The notes under the pieces were generated by a model. It was not told the origin of the DNA. It saw only the letters and a list, made by a program, of their open reading frames with translations, and did not search any database. The position numbers and the translations under genes are program-made. A stretch of DNA of 64,000 nucleotides from Schistocerca nitens. Taxonomy: Eukaryota > Arthropoda > Insecta > Orthoptera > Acrididae. Where the stretch lies: the NCBI RefSeq assembly GCF_023898315.1, contig NC_064619.1, positions 345,660,650 to 345,724,649 on the forward strand, given 5' to 3'. Positions 34,588-46,020 of the stretch are shown here, in pieces (within the stretch, counting starts at the first letter, position 1; every line of letters begins with the position of its first letter).

Positions 34588-34617
34588 TTTAGTTGTGTGG
34601 TGGAGCTAGTGTTTTGC

Positions 34618-34620
<3 letters not shown>

Positions 34621-34653
<33 letters not shown>
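34621..34653. repeat. (TG)n microsatellite
   Basis: Sixteen TG units without interruption. Confidence 0.97.
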
Positions 34654-34657
<4 letters not shown>

Positions 34658-35017
34658 GTGTCCAGCAGTGGAAATATCGGTGACTGTCAAAGACGTCTCG
34701 TTAGTTGTTTAAATTTTTCACTGATACCATAACTTGAAACCGCACTTTCCTCGGCGTTCCAGAGCTATCTCGATACGGAATGGTATATATATGAGTGGTG
34801 TCTTTTCTGTAGGACTCGTGTGACTGAACAGACACCACTCACATAATTAATTCTATGGGGTCGACGGCTATCCGATGAAAAGTTTCAGTGCGGATGCACA
34901 ACCAACGTCTGAATACCTATGGGAATGAGAAATCTGCGAGTGTGGGATTAATGGGCAGGATTCGTGACGGTGCGGCGAGCGGGAAGTTGGAAATTTTGGT
35001 CTGAAGAAAGCGTGTCC

Positions 35018-35101
35018 GGACGGCCGAGGCGATTAAGTGAACCGCTCCAGAGAAGCAGAGCATCTGGGTTCGAGTCCCGGAGGAGCACAACTCTACAACT
35101 C
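35018..35101 (+). repeat. tRNA-derived SINE head of another family
   Basis: An A-box string (GGACGGCCGAGGCGATTAAG) and a B box (GGGTTCGAGTCCCGGAGGAG) lie about 50 bp apart, the layout of a tRNA with a long variable arm. The sequence continues as a non-tRNA body to about 35230, so I read it as a SINE rather than a tRNA gene. No duplication was found. Confidence 0.5.
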
Positions 35102-35232
35102 TCGCCGTTGCTTTGGCGCAATGCCCTGTGCGGCTGGAAATTATTCCTTCCTTCCCATCTCTTTCCCATGTCATTTCCTTTCTAGTCCATCCATCCCAAT
35201 TACTCATAGACACAGAACGTGATCGACTGTTT

Positions 35233-35438
35233 CCCTGATCAGCACGGCCTCCATATCTCTCAGTCATTGATAAAGCATTGGTAGGGGTTACCGAGAGACC
35301 ATTATGTTTGTTGGACTTTGGCAGACATCTGAAGCATTACTGAGCGACGTACCCGTGCCTGTCATCCAAGCTCAGTACGACTCGATATCCACCCGTATTA
35401 GATACACTGTTGCTGCCAGACGTGACAGCTCTAAGTAC
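35233..35438 (+). mobile_element. Tc1-like transposase C-terminal fragment
   Basis: Broken plus-strand frames read RPPYLSVIDKALVGVTER, where a Tc1 protein would have SPDLSVIEHAW...TER, and then DVPVPVIQAQYDSISTRIRY and TVAARRDSSKY before a stop. This matches the Tc1 end, typically VP...IQ..YDSMP.RI...I.ARGG.T.Y. The catalytic Glu position is Asp here. Only the tail survives. Confidence 0.6.
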
Positions 35439-35440
35439 TG

Positions 35441-36771
35441 AATTCCGCACTTAATTTTCCTCCGATCTACATGCGTTCATAATTGGGTGAGGAGGGAGGG
35501 AGGGGGTTGCCAGCAGGAAGCGGCAAGGGACATCTACCCTTTCGTGAAACCTGAGTACAGCCTTTTAAATCATTAGGCAAATCTCCTCCATTTCTATCAA
35601 TGATTGCCAGCGAACTTACGTCTTGGACTTCTTGACTGTCACACTGTTCATCGGAAATTATGCCGATTGCTTGATGCGGTATAGGCTTCGGCGCTTTCCG
35701 CAGTCAAGAATGATGTGAACTTTCCAGAATTGTGCTGAAAAAGTGTCCTCCATCTTTTTTCTGCCACTTCTTCTTATAGTCCACATCGAGATTTTTCGGG
35801 GACGATCGAACACCCTGGTTCACAGATTCCGACGATAATCCTTAGCACAACATAAATTTCGCTGCAGTGTAGGTGCCCGTCATATGTCGCAGATTCCCAT
35901 CCACGTCCTCTGCGTTTGGTGTACAACGTTTAGCTGTGGACGAAGAAGCTCCCTTACGGTTTGTTGACCATACATTCAGTTTGTCACGGAAGATTTATTG
36001 TGGTGAACTTTAAAGAATACTGTCCTGTAGAGTCGTACATCTGTACTTGATGTATGGAGGCAAATACGTCAACCGAAGAAAGAAACCACAATTTTCTGTC
36101 CTTGAAGAGAAAAAAAGTGTGAATATTCAAAATCGGAAAGATGTCCTCGCTAGGAATTGGGACTTTTTCAGTCTCTACGAGAAGTAACAATGGGCCTCAT
36201 GCAATCTTAGAGCTACAAATTCTGCAGTCCCGTTGGCATGGCTACAGAATAATAAGAGAAAAATACTGGCTTTGTTTAGTGCCAGCGCACTGAAATTCCA
36301 TTCTACCAGCAAATTTAAAGCTTTCTCACATTCGCTTTGTCGCATACTGGCGCCGAGTTACTATTTATCCAACCGTTTTAATTAACAGTATTCATTTTTT
36401 TGGTGAATATTGTCTCGCCATATTTCATAACTCGTTGGATATCCTGGATTTAATCAAACAAGTATAAAATTTCAGATTTTTGAATCAAGAACGCGGCATC
36501 CATATTCATATTAATAACATAAAAATGTCTTCTTTGTGCATCTCATTTAAGCATACACATCGTTTCAAGATCATAGTAATTTAACTTAAAATTACTAAGT
36601 GGTTTAGATGCAGTAAGTTTTGTGTATTTCCTACCATATTTAGTTCTCAAGGCTGAACGCGTACCAGTACCAGTTACCGGTGTATTAAAAACGACAATTT
36701 TAGAATCTTTCTCTGTCCTGTATAATTCTCTGCGGACGCTCAAACTACAAAATTTAATCATTTATCCTTTT
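35441..36771. other. Anonymous AT-rich DNA
   Basis: No recognisable gene or repeat. Confidence 0.4.
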
Positions 36772-36773
36772 TA

Positions 36774-38165
36774 CACTACTGGCCATTAAAATTGCTACAC
36801 CAAGAAGAAATGCATATGATAAACGGGTATTCATTGGACAAATATATTATACTAGAACTGACATGTGATTACATTTTCACGCAATTTGGGTGCATAGATC
36901 CTGAGAAACCAGTACCCACAACAACCACCTCTGGCCGTAATAACAGCCTTGATACGCCTGGGCATTGAGTCAAACAGAGCTTGGATGGCGTGTACAGGTA
37001 AAGCTGCCCATGCAGCCTCAACACGGCACCATAGATCATCAGGAGAAGTGACTGGCGTATTGTGACGAGCCAATTGCTCGGCCACCATTGACCAGACATT
37101 TTCAGTTGGTGAGAGATCTGGAGAATGTGCTGGCCAGGGCAGCACTCGAACATTTTCTCTCTCCAGAAAGGCCCGTACAGGACCTGCAACATGCGGTCGT
37201 GCATTATCCTGCTGAAATGTAGGGTTTCGCAAGGATCGAATGAAGGGTAGAGCCACGGGTCGTAACACATTTGAAATGTAACGTCCACCGTTCGAAGTAC
37301 CGTCAATACGAACAAGAGGTGACCGAGACGTGTAACCAATGGCACCCCATACCATCATGCCGGGTGATACGCCAGTATGGCGATGACGAATACACGCTTC
37401 CAATGTGCGTTCACCGCGATGTCCCCAAACAAGGATGTGACCATCATGGTGCTGTAAACAGAACCTGGATTCATCCGAAAAAATGACGGTTTGCCATTCG
37501 TGCTCCCAGGTTCGTCGTTGAGTACACCATCGCAGGCGCTCCTGTCTGTGATGCAGCGTCAGGGGTAACCACAGCCATGGTCTCCGAGCTGATAGTCCAT
37601 GCTGCTGCAAACGTCGTCGAACTGTTCGTGCAGATGGTTGTTGTCTTGCAAACGTCCCCATCTGTTGACTCAGGGATCGAGACGTGGCTGCACGATCCGT
37701 TACAGCCATGCGGATAAGATGGCTATCATGTCGACTACTAGTGATAGGAGGCCGTTGGGATCCAGCACGGCGTTCCGTATTACCCTCCTGAACCCACCGA
37801 TTCCATATTCTGCTAACAGTCATTGGATCTCGACCAACGCGAGCAGCAATGTCGTGATACGATAAACCGCAATCGCGATAGGCTACAATCCGACCTTTAT
37901 CAAAGTCGGAAACGTGATGGCACGCATTTCTCCCCCTTACACGAGGCATCACAACGTTTCAACAGGCAACTGCTGTTTGTGTATGAGAAATCGGTTGGAA
38001 ACTTTCCTGATGTCAGCACGTTGTAGGTGTAGCCACCGGCGCCAACCTTGTGTGAATTCCCTGAAAAGCTAATCATTTGCATATCACAGCATCTTCTTGC
38101 TGTCGGTTTAATTTCGCGTCTGAAGCACGTCATCTTCGTGGTGTAGCAATTTTAATGGCCAGTAG
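36774..38165 (-). mobile_element. Tc1-like transposon, second family (complete)
   Basis: The ends share an inverted repeat of about 28 bp: the left begins CACTACTGGCCATTAAAATT and the right, read inward, TACTACTGGCCATTAAAATT. TA follows the right end, and the left TA is offset by two bases, so the exact left border is uncertain. The element is about 1.39 kb with one long minus-strand frame. Its ends and protein are clearly different from the three-copy family. Confidence 0.9.
36852..37952 (-). CDS. Tc1-like transposase, DD34E
   Basis: A 366-aa transposase without stops or frameshifts. An N-terminal helix-turn-helix (about residues 15-52, SDFDKGRIVAYRDCGLSYHD) and a second DNA-binding domain (about 75-120) precede the IS630/Tc1 catalytic core. 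Asp160 lies in IFSDESRFCL, Asp249 in FQQDNARPH and Glu284 in SPTENVW, giving the standard 34-residue gap. The C-terminal motif IQALFDSMPRRI...ITARGG is complete. About 20 further residues run toward the terminal repeat, which makes the protein slightly longer than the usual 340. Two ATGs in tandem (37950-37952 and 37947-37949) could start it. It may be functional or only recently dead; this window has no second copy for comparison. Confidence 0.9.
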   Translation of the reverse strand: MMPRVRGRNACHHVSDFDKGRIVAYRDCGLSYHDIAARVGRDPMTVSRIWNRWVQEGNTERRAGSQRPPITSSRHDSHLIRMAVTDRAATSRSLSQQMGTFARQQPSARTVRRRLQQHGLSARRPWLWLPLTLHHRQERLRWCTQRRTWEHEWQTVIFSDESRFCLQHHDGHILVWGHRGERTLEACIRHRHTGVSPGMMVWGAIGYTSRSPLVRIDGTSNGGRYISNVLRPVALPFIRSLRNPTFQQDNARPHVAGPVRAFLERENVRVLPWPAHSPDLSPTENVWSMVAEQLARHNTPVTSPDDLWCRVEAAWAALPVHAIQALFDSMPRRIKAVITARGGCCGYWFLRIYAPKLRENVITCQF

Positions 38166-38279
38166 TACAGTTTACTGTAAACGCACACTAAGCTTTCGTA
38201 ATTGATATATTTTTCTTGTGCTGTAATTTTAATTTCATATCAAATTTCTGACCTGCATCTTCTGTGATCGTTCTAGGTG

Positions 38280-38960
38280 ATCGGCCTCCGCATCTCGTAC
38301 ACCTTGAGTTTCCTCCACAGCGCGTGGGAGAATAACACGCATCGCGTGTGGAATAAGAGGCGTTTCCCGGAGCCGGCAGACGTTTTAATTATGAGAGTGC
38401 CCGAAGCCCCTGACAGGTCGTGACTCGATTAGCCGGAGGAGTAATTAATGTCGTCATAGCGAGCAGCGCCTCCGCGTCGTGTTTTCGTTCCGGGGCGGCG
38501 GTCCTCGGCAGCAGCGCTGACGGCGGTATCTAGGACGTCCCTGACACACGCGCGACGGGACAATTACTGTAATCAGGGGCGCGTGATGCGGCGAGCGTGC
38601 GCCGTGCTCTACCGCGCCCTGGCAATTACCACAAATCTCGGCGCCGGCGCTGCGCGGCAACTCTCCGTCGTCGCCCAGCCTTCGATTTCCGCCTCCGGCC
38701 CAGTCTGAGAGTATCGTCGGCCACCTGTTGCCTGGGCGGAGGCCGCGGAACTTTGTAATTCATGACCCCTCGTTGTCCTCCAGCCGACCGGGTTAGCAAC
38801 GCCGGCAGCTTTTTTTAGTCGAGTCGCTGCGTACCTCTCTCCAGTAGCGCAGTCTACGCGTCGCCTCCGTCGATCACGGACGCGGGAGTGTTCTGCTTCC
38901 CTCTCACAGTGCTCCAGTGAGAGGACGTCTCGTTGTATTGTCGCTCGCATGCTTCCGGTG
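38280..38960. promoter_or_regulatory. CpG-rich block with clustered homeodomain-type cores
   Basis: This 680-bp block is CpG-dense against an AT-rich background. In it lie TAATTA (38386-38391), GATTAG (near 38427), TAATTA (38442-38447), CAATTA (38561-38566) with GTAATC just after, CAATTA (38623-38628) and GTAATT (38755-38760). Such AT cores spaced through GC-rich DNA are what homeodomain-bound enhancers or promoters often look like. A minus-strand open frame (38609-38971) is Arg/Ala-rich and looks like a by-product of base composition. Regulatory function is inference. Confidence 0.35.
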
Positions 38961-38969
38961 GGTACGTAC

Positions 38970-39870
38970 ATCTAGATGAGTGACTACGTTAATTGTGTCA
39001 TTGTGTGTCTGTGGTGTGCGTACTGCAAGACCTTCGATACACACACCATCAGATTATTTGACATGTCGCTCTAACGAAGTAGGCGAGTGTCAGCAATATG
39101 TCTCGTGGTCTTATCGTGGCGTGTTTATCTTCTGCCGTTAGGTCAGACGATAGAAATGCCACTTGCACGCTTAGAGTAGCAGATTGACGGTGACCAACTT
39201 CAACATAACTTGATTACTTTTCACACACATTTATTAAAATAATAAAAAGCGTAGACGTTACTTAACTTGATTCTGGATGCTGTTTATAACTGACAATCTG
39301 AAGTTCCTTTGGTCTTGGTACGTTAATCGTGTTCTCACATATCTCTGATACTTGACAAAGTGTCTATACATTTCTCTTCATGGCTATGTACAGGAATATG
39401 ATAATCTTATTAGGCGCAGACTGAAACTTGACTATAGACTAATGCAGACTGTCTAATCGGAGGTCTGTACACTCGTTAAAATACCTCGAGCGTTCAGGTA
39501 TCACTGCGCGAGTGTGATCCGCGAGGAGAAAAGGTTCGACGTTAGCAGCAATCTCACTGGCTGCGTGACATATTAATACGCGGATCGGCGGAAGCAGATT
39601 TTGGTCTGTCTCTAAGACAGCGCCATCTCGTAGTGCGGAGACGGACGAGCGCTGCGCCTGCGCTGTTGTGCTTAACGGGGCGCGCTCTATTGGGAAAGTT
39701 GTGTAGGCGCTGACTACGCGGAACTATGTACACAACAGTATCCTACAGCAAGGACGCCGGGAGACAAATGTTTCCTAAGAAAATGTGCAGCTTCCATTCG
39801 TGGCGTCGTCTTATTTAGGGCAAAATAGTGTGTAATCAGATGTCAGGTACGTTGCACTTGTGTCGAAAAC
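38970..39870. other. Anonymous DNA
   Basis: No supported gene or element. The part around 39480-39700 is moderately CpG-rich. Confidence 0.35.
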
Positions 39871-39881
39871 CTACCAATACC

Positions 39882-40074
39882 GCCGGCCGGAGTGACCGAG
39901 CGGTTCTAGGTGTTTCAGTCTGGAACCGCACGACCGTTACGGTCGCAGGTTCGAATCCTGCCTCGGGCATGGATGTGTGTGATGTCCTTAAGTTACTTAG
40001 GTTTAAGTAGTTCTAAGTTCTAGAGGACTGATGACCTCAGAAGTTAAGTCCCATAGTGCTCAGAGCCATTTGAA
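39882..40074 (+). mobile_element. SINE1, head A
   Basis: Complete head, body and tail. The duplication CTACCAATACC lies at 39871-39881 and 40075-40085. Confidence 0.95.
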
Positions 40075-40337
40075 CTACCAATACCACGAAAGAAAAAATA
40101 GTAGAGAATTCGTTAAAACACAAAAGGGATGCAGACACAGTACAATCTCTGGCAGGTAATTTCAGTAATCATAACATAGCCTCTATTGACTGTCTCAGTG
40201 TTGATAAATATACTGTACAGTCTGCCCGGTGGCTAGCTTCTGGTCACTTTCTACGCACGGGGATTGCGGGTTGCAGATACTCGTAGGGACACAAGCCTGC
40301 GCGACCGCATCGAACAGCGCAGATGGAGCAGCTCTTG

Positions 40338-41125
40338 GATTATAACTTCATAGCATACGTGCGCTTTATGCACAGGCATCGATGTCTTTAGCTATACAAT
40401 GTTAACTGGACCAAATTCATGTCTTTAGGTAAGAAATTTCTGGGAATTTCGCAAATGTCTTATAACAGCATTTACCACCACTCATAATTAAGAATGTGAC
40501 AGCTATATTATTAAAACCTTTATGCTAGCAATGTTACTACCGTACTGGTTACTTGATAGTTACCATCTTAAAAATTCGTGGGAAAGGCAGAAATCATACG
40601 ATGTCAACTACATGCCGTAAAATAAGCTGATATACAACTAACAGATAGACTGTGCTGCAGTGGGAACCAACTTTGTGAACTTTGTAACGAACCAATCAAA
40701 GACCAACCATCGAAGAACTTGAGACTTTGTATCCTGATTGTCGAAAATAAAATGTGCCTTATTTGTGGTTACAGTCATTCTCACTGAAGACTTTTCATAG
40801 GTAGTTCAAAAAAAATGTTCAAATATGTGTGAAATCTTATGGGACTTTACTGTTAAGGTCATCAGTCCCTAAGCTTACACACTACTTAACCTAAATTATC
40901 GTAAGGACAAACACACACATCCATGCCCGAGGGAGGACTCGAACCTCCGCCGGGACCAGCCGCACAATCCATGACTGTAGTGCCTCAGACCGCTCGGCTA
41001 ATCCAGCGTGGCCATAGGTAGTTCAGTTCTTGTATAAAATTTTCGACATCAGAGGCGGCTTTCGCTCAATGAACCAAGCTCCTCAACTTTTGGGGTGGAA
41101 GGTGAGGCATTCGCAAATATAATCT
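40338..41125 (+). repeat. Duplicated block, direct copy, interrupted by SINE1
   Basis: Segment 1 (about 40338-40750) matches the reverse complement of 43044-43460 at roughly 85% by eye. Shared marks include AAGAAATTTCTGGGAATTTC and ATTCGTGGGAAAGGCAG. Segment 2 (about 40770-41125 without the SINE) matches the reverse complement of 43733-43860, including GACATCAGAGGCGGCTTT. I cannot assign it to a known element. Confidence 0.75.
40809..41012 (-). mobile_element. SINE1 variant with head C
   Basis: A minus-strand copy with the diverged tail (AAATATGTGTGAAATCTTAT) on the left. A 13-bp duplication, CATAGGTAGTTCA, lies at 40796-40808 and 41013-41025. The related block at 43811-43824 lacks the insertion and shows the pre-insertion site. 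Confidence 0.95.
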
Positions 41126-41443
41126 TCTCATACTCGGCGAATAGGCTGGTTTGCCCGTCTCCCCGACATAAATCCCTTCTGCTACGTGTGGTATGCGTTG
41201 GAGAGACGTGTTGCAGCACGTCCATATGCACCATGAGCATATATTCCTAGAATCTTAACAACATCAGGAAAACATGCCTGGCACGGGCCCGCCGCTACCC
41301 TGCACTACAACGGTTGTAGGGGAATGGACAAGTACGACTCTGGTAAGCGAAGAGAACTTTTCACCTTTGATTAAGACTCCAATCCTGTCATCGCGCAGTT
41401 CTGTTCCAGGGACCTATCACCCACGCTTAGTAAGTAGCGGTCA

Positions 41444-41658
41444 AAAATGGTTCCAATGGCTCTGAGCACTATGGGACTTAACATCTATGGTCATCAGTCC
41501 CCTACAACTTAGAACTACTTAAACCTAACTAACCTAAGGACAACACACAACACCCAGTCATCACGAGGCAGAGAAAATCCCTGACCACGCCGGGAATCGA
41601 ACCCGGGAACCCGGGCGTGGGAAGCGAGAACGCTACCACACGACCACGAGCTGCGGAC
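41444..41658 (-). mobile_element. SINE1, head B
   Basis: A minus-strand copy with complete Gly-type head. The 12-bp duplication AAGTAGCGGTCA lies at 41432-41443 and 41659-41670. Confidence 0.95.
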
Positions 41659-41814
41659 AAGTAGCGGTCATCGGCTGCTGTTGTTGACAGTGCGCGACTA
41701 CCCCGAAGCTGCGATACAGAGTTCCGTGATTCACAATAGCGGCCGAATGTTAGAATGATGTCGCAGAGCTGTACTCCAAATTGGGTATACGATAAATCGC
41801 ACAAATCTAAGGTC

Positions 41815-42420
41815 TGTCAATTAGACTAAATACCTAGGAATTACAATTACGAGCAACTTAAATTGGAAAGACCACATAAATGATATTGTGGAGAAGGCGA
41901 AACAAAGACTGCGCTTTGTTGACAGAACACTTATAAGATGCGACAAATCCACTAAAGAGGCAGCCTACATTGCACTTGTCCGTCCTCTGCTGGAATATTA
42001 CTTGCCAGGTAGGATTGACGGAGGATATCGAAAAAGTACAAAGAAGGGCAGCTCGTTTCGTGTTATCGTGTTATAGGGGTGAGAGAGTCACTAATATGAT
42101 ACGCGAGTTGGGATGGCAGTCACTGAAACAAAGGCGGTTTTCTTTGCGGCTGGATCTATTTAGGAAAATTCAATCGCCAACTTTCTCTCGCGAATGCGAA
42201 AATATTTTGTTGACACCCACCCACGTAGGGAGAAACGATCATCATAATAAAATAAATCAGAGCTCGAATGGAAAGATTTAGGTGTTCCTTTTTCCTACGC
42301 GCCATTAGAGAGTAGAATGGTAGAGAAGTAGTATGAAAATGGTTCGATGAACCCTCTGCCAGGCACTTAACTGTGAATTGCAGAGTAACCATGTAGATGT
42401 AGACGTAGATGTTGACGAGA
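41815..42420 (+). mobile_element. CR1-like LINE, 3' end of RT
   Basis: Plus-strand frames read YLGITITSNLNWKDHIND, VEKAKQRLRFVDRTL and CDKSTKEAAYIALVRPLLEY. After a frame change they read IEKVQRRAARFVLSCYRGE and MIRELGWQSLKQRRFSLRL. This is the C-terminal region downstream of the RT palm in CR1/Jockey-type LINEs. The 3' end carries TGTAGATGTAGACGTAGATG, a short terminal repeat also present, reversed, at the LINE end near 52325. The copy is strongly 5'-truncated and broken. Confidence 0.75.
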
Positions 42421-43040
42421 AGCTTCCCGTGCTGACGACCATTCTTGCCATAAAGCGAGACTGCGCGCTCGCTTTAAGATTGAAATGATATCTAGAGCCA
42501 TATTCGCAGACAAATCGCGTGGAAGAGCCACGTTATTCCGTTCACGATTGTAATCACCCCGCGCCCTACTGAACAGAGCTCAGAACGCAGATTTATTTTT
42601 ATCTCCATTACTCAGGTTCCTGTACATAGCTATTTCGTGATCAAAAGAGAATTGACGAAGAGGCTGGTGATGAGAAAAAGAAACTATGCAAGTAAAGAGG
42701 TTATCCAAAATTTTTGAGCATTTTATGTCAACAAATGTCATAGTGTGAGCCACTGTTGCGTGAAGTTTTCTTTCTCACTTTCCTTCAGTATATACAAAAT
42801 TAAAACACATACTTCATTATTTTACACTTGCAAAAAATTTCGGCACACTCATGACCCCTTTCGTTCTGGTGAGAAAGATGGTATAGACCCCTCTGCCCTT
42901 CAGAAGTGGATATACGTTTTCTTGTGCTAGTCACTTTAAGAATATGATTTTTAGAGATACTACCGAATGTTATTAAATAAATTGTAGTAAAACTTTACCC
43001 ACAATGACTGGGAGGAACAAGAACTGAAGGAACATTTTCT
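42421..43040. other. Anonymous AT-rich DNA
   Basis: No recognisable feature. The last part (about 42980-43040) may be a weak continuation of the duplicated block that follows. Confidence 0.35.
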
Positions 43041-43043
43041 TTT

Positions 43044-43860
43044 CGACAATCAGGATAGAAATTCTCAAGATCTTCGGCGGTTGGTCTTTGATTGGTTCCT
43101 TACAAAGGCCACAAAGTTGGCTCCCACTGCAGCACAGCCTATCTGTTAGTTGTATATCAGCTTATTTTACGGTATTTGGTTAACATCCTATTAATACTGC
43201 CTTTCCCACGAATTTTTAGATCGTAACTATCAAGTAACCAGTGCGGTGGTAATAATGTTAGCAAAAAGGTTTTAATAATATTGCTGTCAAATTCTTCATT
43301 ATAAGTCGTGGTAAATGCCGTTATGTAAGTCATTTATGAAATTCCCAGAAATTTCTTGCCTAAAGACATGAATTTTGTGCAGTTGACATTGTATATCTAA
43401 AGATATAGTTGCCTGTGCATAAAGCCCACGTATGCTAAGAAGTTATATTCTTTGTGTATCGTTACAGATCTAGGCATAGTTAATGTTATATGCAGTTAGC
43501 TTCACGTAGAGAAGCTAACTGTGAAACGATAGAATTTTTAAACGTCGCAGTTCCACGCAACGAAGTAATTATGTAGTGGTCTCCCCAGCGTTCACTGGTG
43601 AATGAACAAGTTAAATATTAATCAATCAGTACTTAATTAAAACTTGAACTTCACTGCTGCAGATGAGTACAGAATCAGGAAAACAACACTGAAGTACTAC
43701 TTTTGTTAGTCTGTGAGTCGAATTACATATATTTGCGAATGCCTCACCTTCCGCCCCAAAAACTCATTGACCTAAAGCCGCCTCTGATGTCAAAAATTTG
43801 ATACAAGAGCTAAACTACCTATGAAAAGTCTTTAGTGAGAATGACTGTAACGACAAATAA
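43044..43860 (-). repeat. Duplicated block, inverted and permuted copy
   Basis: 43044-43460 is the inverted counterpart of 40338-40750, and 43733-43860 is the inverted counterpart of segment 2 (40770-41125). The order of the two segments is swapped relative to the direct copy, with about 270 bp of unmatched sequence between them. There is no SINE at the position used in the direct copy. Confidence 0.75.
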
Positions 43861-44944
43861 ATATCGCAAGTAATTTGCGAAGGTATCTGCAGGCAGAACA
43901 CCACCGAAAAGGAAAGAACTTGCGTCCTTTCCGTTCCGTGGTGAAGTGACAGGCAGTGTTACTATGCTCCTGAAGAGACATAACATTACGACCCTCTACA
44001 GCCCTGCAGCTATAAAACGTCAATTCCTAGGCCTGTGAAGGAGAATATGGTCTCACAACTAACGGCATTTTTAAAATACCGAGTGAGTGTGGACATTATG
44101 ACGTCGGCTGTGCGCACGACAGAACAACGCTGGACTGAACATGTTTCTGTGGTTAGGCTATCCAGAGAAATCGGCTGTAGCTGAGTATGTTTCGGACGTG
44201 TACACACAGTTACGCCTCTCATCATTAAGGCTAACAGTTTATGAGATAATGTAATAAAAGAAGGTACACAGATCAAAGTATGTGATAACACCATCAACGA
44301 TGACAGCGCTGTGGAGCTGAATACAGAGCCCAACACAGCCATCACGAGGTTAAGCGATTCCGCAGACGAAGGATCAATACATGGCCATACACGGCAATGA
44401 AATAAGTACCAGTGAAGTCACAGCCAGTTTCATGCCTATTTAAGAACGAGATTAACAACAATACGGCAGTTACCGCTAGACGATAGCTGAGGAGCACCCG
44501 AAAGAAAGCTTAACACGGCTGGAAGCTCGAGAAGATTTTATTCAGTGATACCACCGCGAGATCGTGCATTCACATATGCTGGGATTATTCTGAACCAAAG
44601 GGAACCATGGTAATCATAAATGACGATGATCTTTGAATACCAACCTCCGGAGGACTACTAAAGTGTAATTAAGACCGTATCAAATCATTCGCAGTTCAAT
44701 TACTTGTACATACGCAAGATCGTCAAACGTAACAGGACCTGACAATAAGTAATTTATAATAACGCATTACAGACTGGCGGAGAGCCGGAGCGGTAGATCA
44801 TCGCGTTCGGTCAGGGCCACACGACCGTCTGAAATAAAAAAAATCATCGACAGAGGTTGAGAAGACGTCACGCGATGCCCGCAGAAAAGCGATCTCTTCT
44901 ATGAATAAAGTCGACGAAGAAACAGGTAGAGAAAAGAAGGAAGA
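43861..44944. other. Anonymous DNA
   Basis: No gene recognised. Confidence 0.35.
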
Positions 44945-45180
44945 AAAGGTGGTCTATAGGTACAATGCGTGCCTGGAAACCGAGAGGTCGCAGGATCGAT
45001 TTCCGGTCGGACCACAAATTTTTCAGTCCGCGTTTTAACATAGCCTTCCCCTCTCAGTGATGTGGGGAATGGCTAGAAACGACATGTGGTTCTGTTGGCA
45101 CGTTAAACTGCAGGTTTCCTTTCCCCCATTGGACAACCAGGGTAGGTTTGGAGCACGCAAATTGCCAACGTAGCGTCACT
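44945..45180 (+). mobile_element. Third tRNA-derived SINE family (Phe-like head)
   Basis: The head has TGGTCTATAGGTACAATGCG, an anticodon-arm region CCTGGAAACCGAGAGG and a B box GGATCGATTTCCGGTCGG ending in GACCA, a near-complete tRNA-like layout. A non-tRNA body follows (GTGGTTCTGTTGGCACG ... TTTCCTTTCCCCCATTGG). No target duplication was identified, so the borders are approximate. Confidence 0.6.
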
Positions 45181-45903
45181 TGACTTTCACCAGTTCTTCG
45201 AGGCACACGAAATATTTTCCGTTACGAGTAATGCGGGTCTGTCACTGAAGAACTCGCTACGATCAAAGGGTGACTGCGTGTAGGCCTGCACCAAAACATT
45301 AAATGTCTGGACTTTTGCAAATATTTTGGACGATTGAAATTAACATATCTTTTGTCACGAGTATAACACGTTCAGAGCACAATGCGATGTGTGAATATTC
45401 TTTGCATAGTAACAGTAAGGAAACAACACAGAACATCAATAATGTTATCTGTTATGTTTTCCACTTAGCGTCGATATCCTCGTTCGTGTGAGACATGAGT
45501 ACATCAGGGTGTGCTAGTTCAGCAATGGTCCTCTACGCTAGACACAAACATTTGGTAAATTTAATGACACTCAAATCGTTTGTATCAGCTTTGTAATCAA
45601 ACATATCGAATCTCCAGTTTCAAACAACACAGACATCTAAATGCACAAGACTGTCTAATACAGTGAAACAGTAATTGGGAAAGGGGGGCAGGGGGTGTCG
45701 TCTGGGTGATGTGAGGACGGCATTCAGCTATATTTCGAAACGTACTTAGCTAACAAAATTAATGAACTTATGAGTAGTTGAACTAGAGCTAGCTGTTTCA
45801 CTGGAGAGACGAGTTCCATGCGGAAAGTGTTTGTGCTGTGGTCAGAGAGCGCACTGGGCATCAGGGAGACAATCGAGCACAAATGGGTAAGATTTACGAT
45901 ATC

Positions 45904-45906
<3 letters not shown>
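45181..45906. other. Anonymous DNA
   Basis: No recognisable gene or element; a short G-run lies at about 45680-45697. Confidence 0.4.
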
Positions 45907-45955
<49 letters not shown>

Positions 45956-46020
45956 CGTGTGTGTGTGTGTTCGTGTGTGTGTGTTCGTGTGTGTTTGTTC
46001 GTGTGTGTGCGTGTTCGTGT
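45907..46020. repeat. Long (GT)n microsatellite with GTTC interruptions
   Basis: About 22 uninterrupted GT units are followed by further GT blocks separated by TTCGT. Apparent open frames of Thr/His or Val/Cys repeats here are translations of this repeat. Confidence 0.97.

Noticed and set aside
38609-38971. A 120-codon Arg/Ala-rich minus-strand frame
   Set aside because: It lies in CpG-rich DNA where stops are rare and resembles no protein family.
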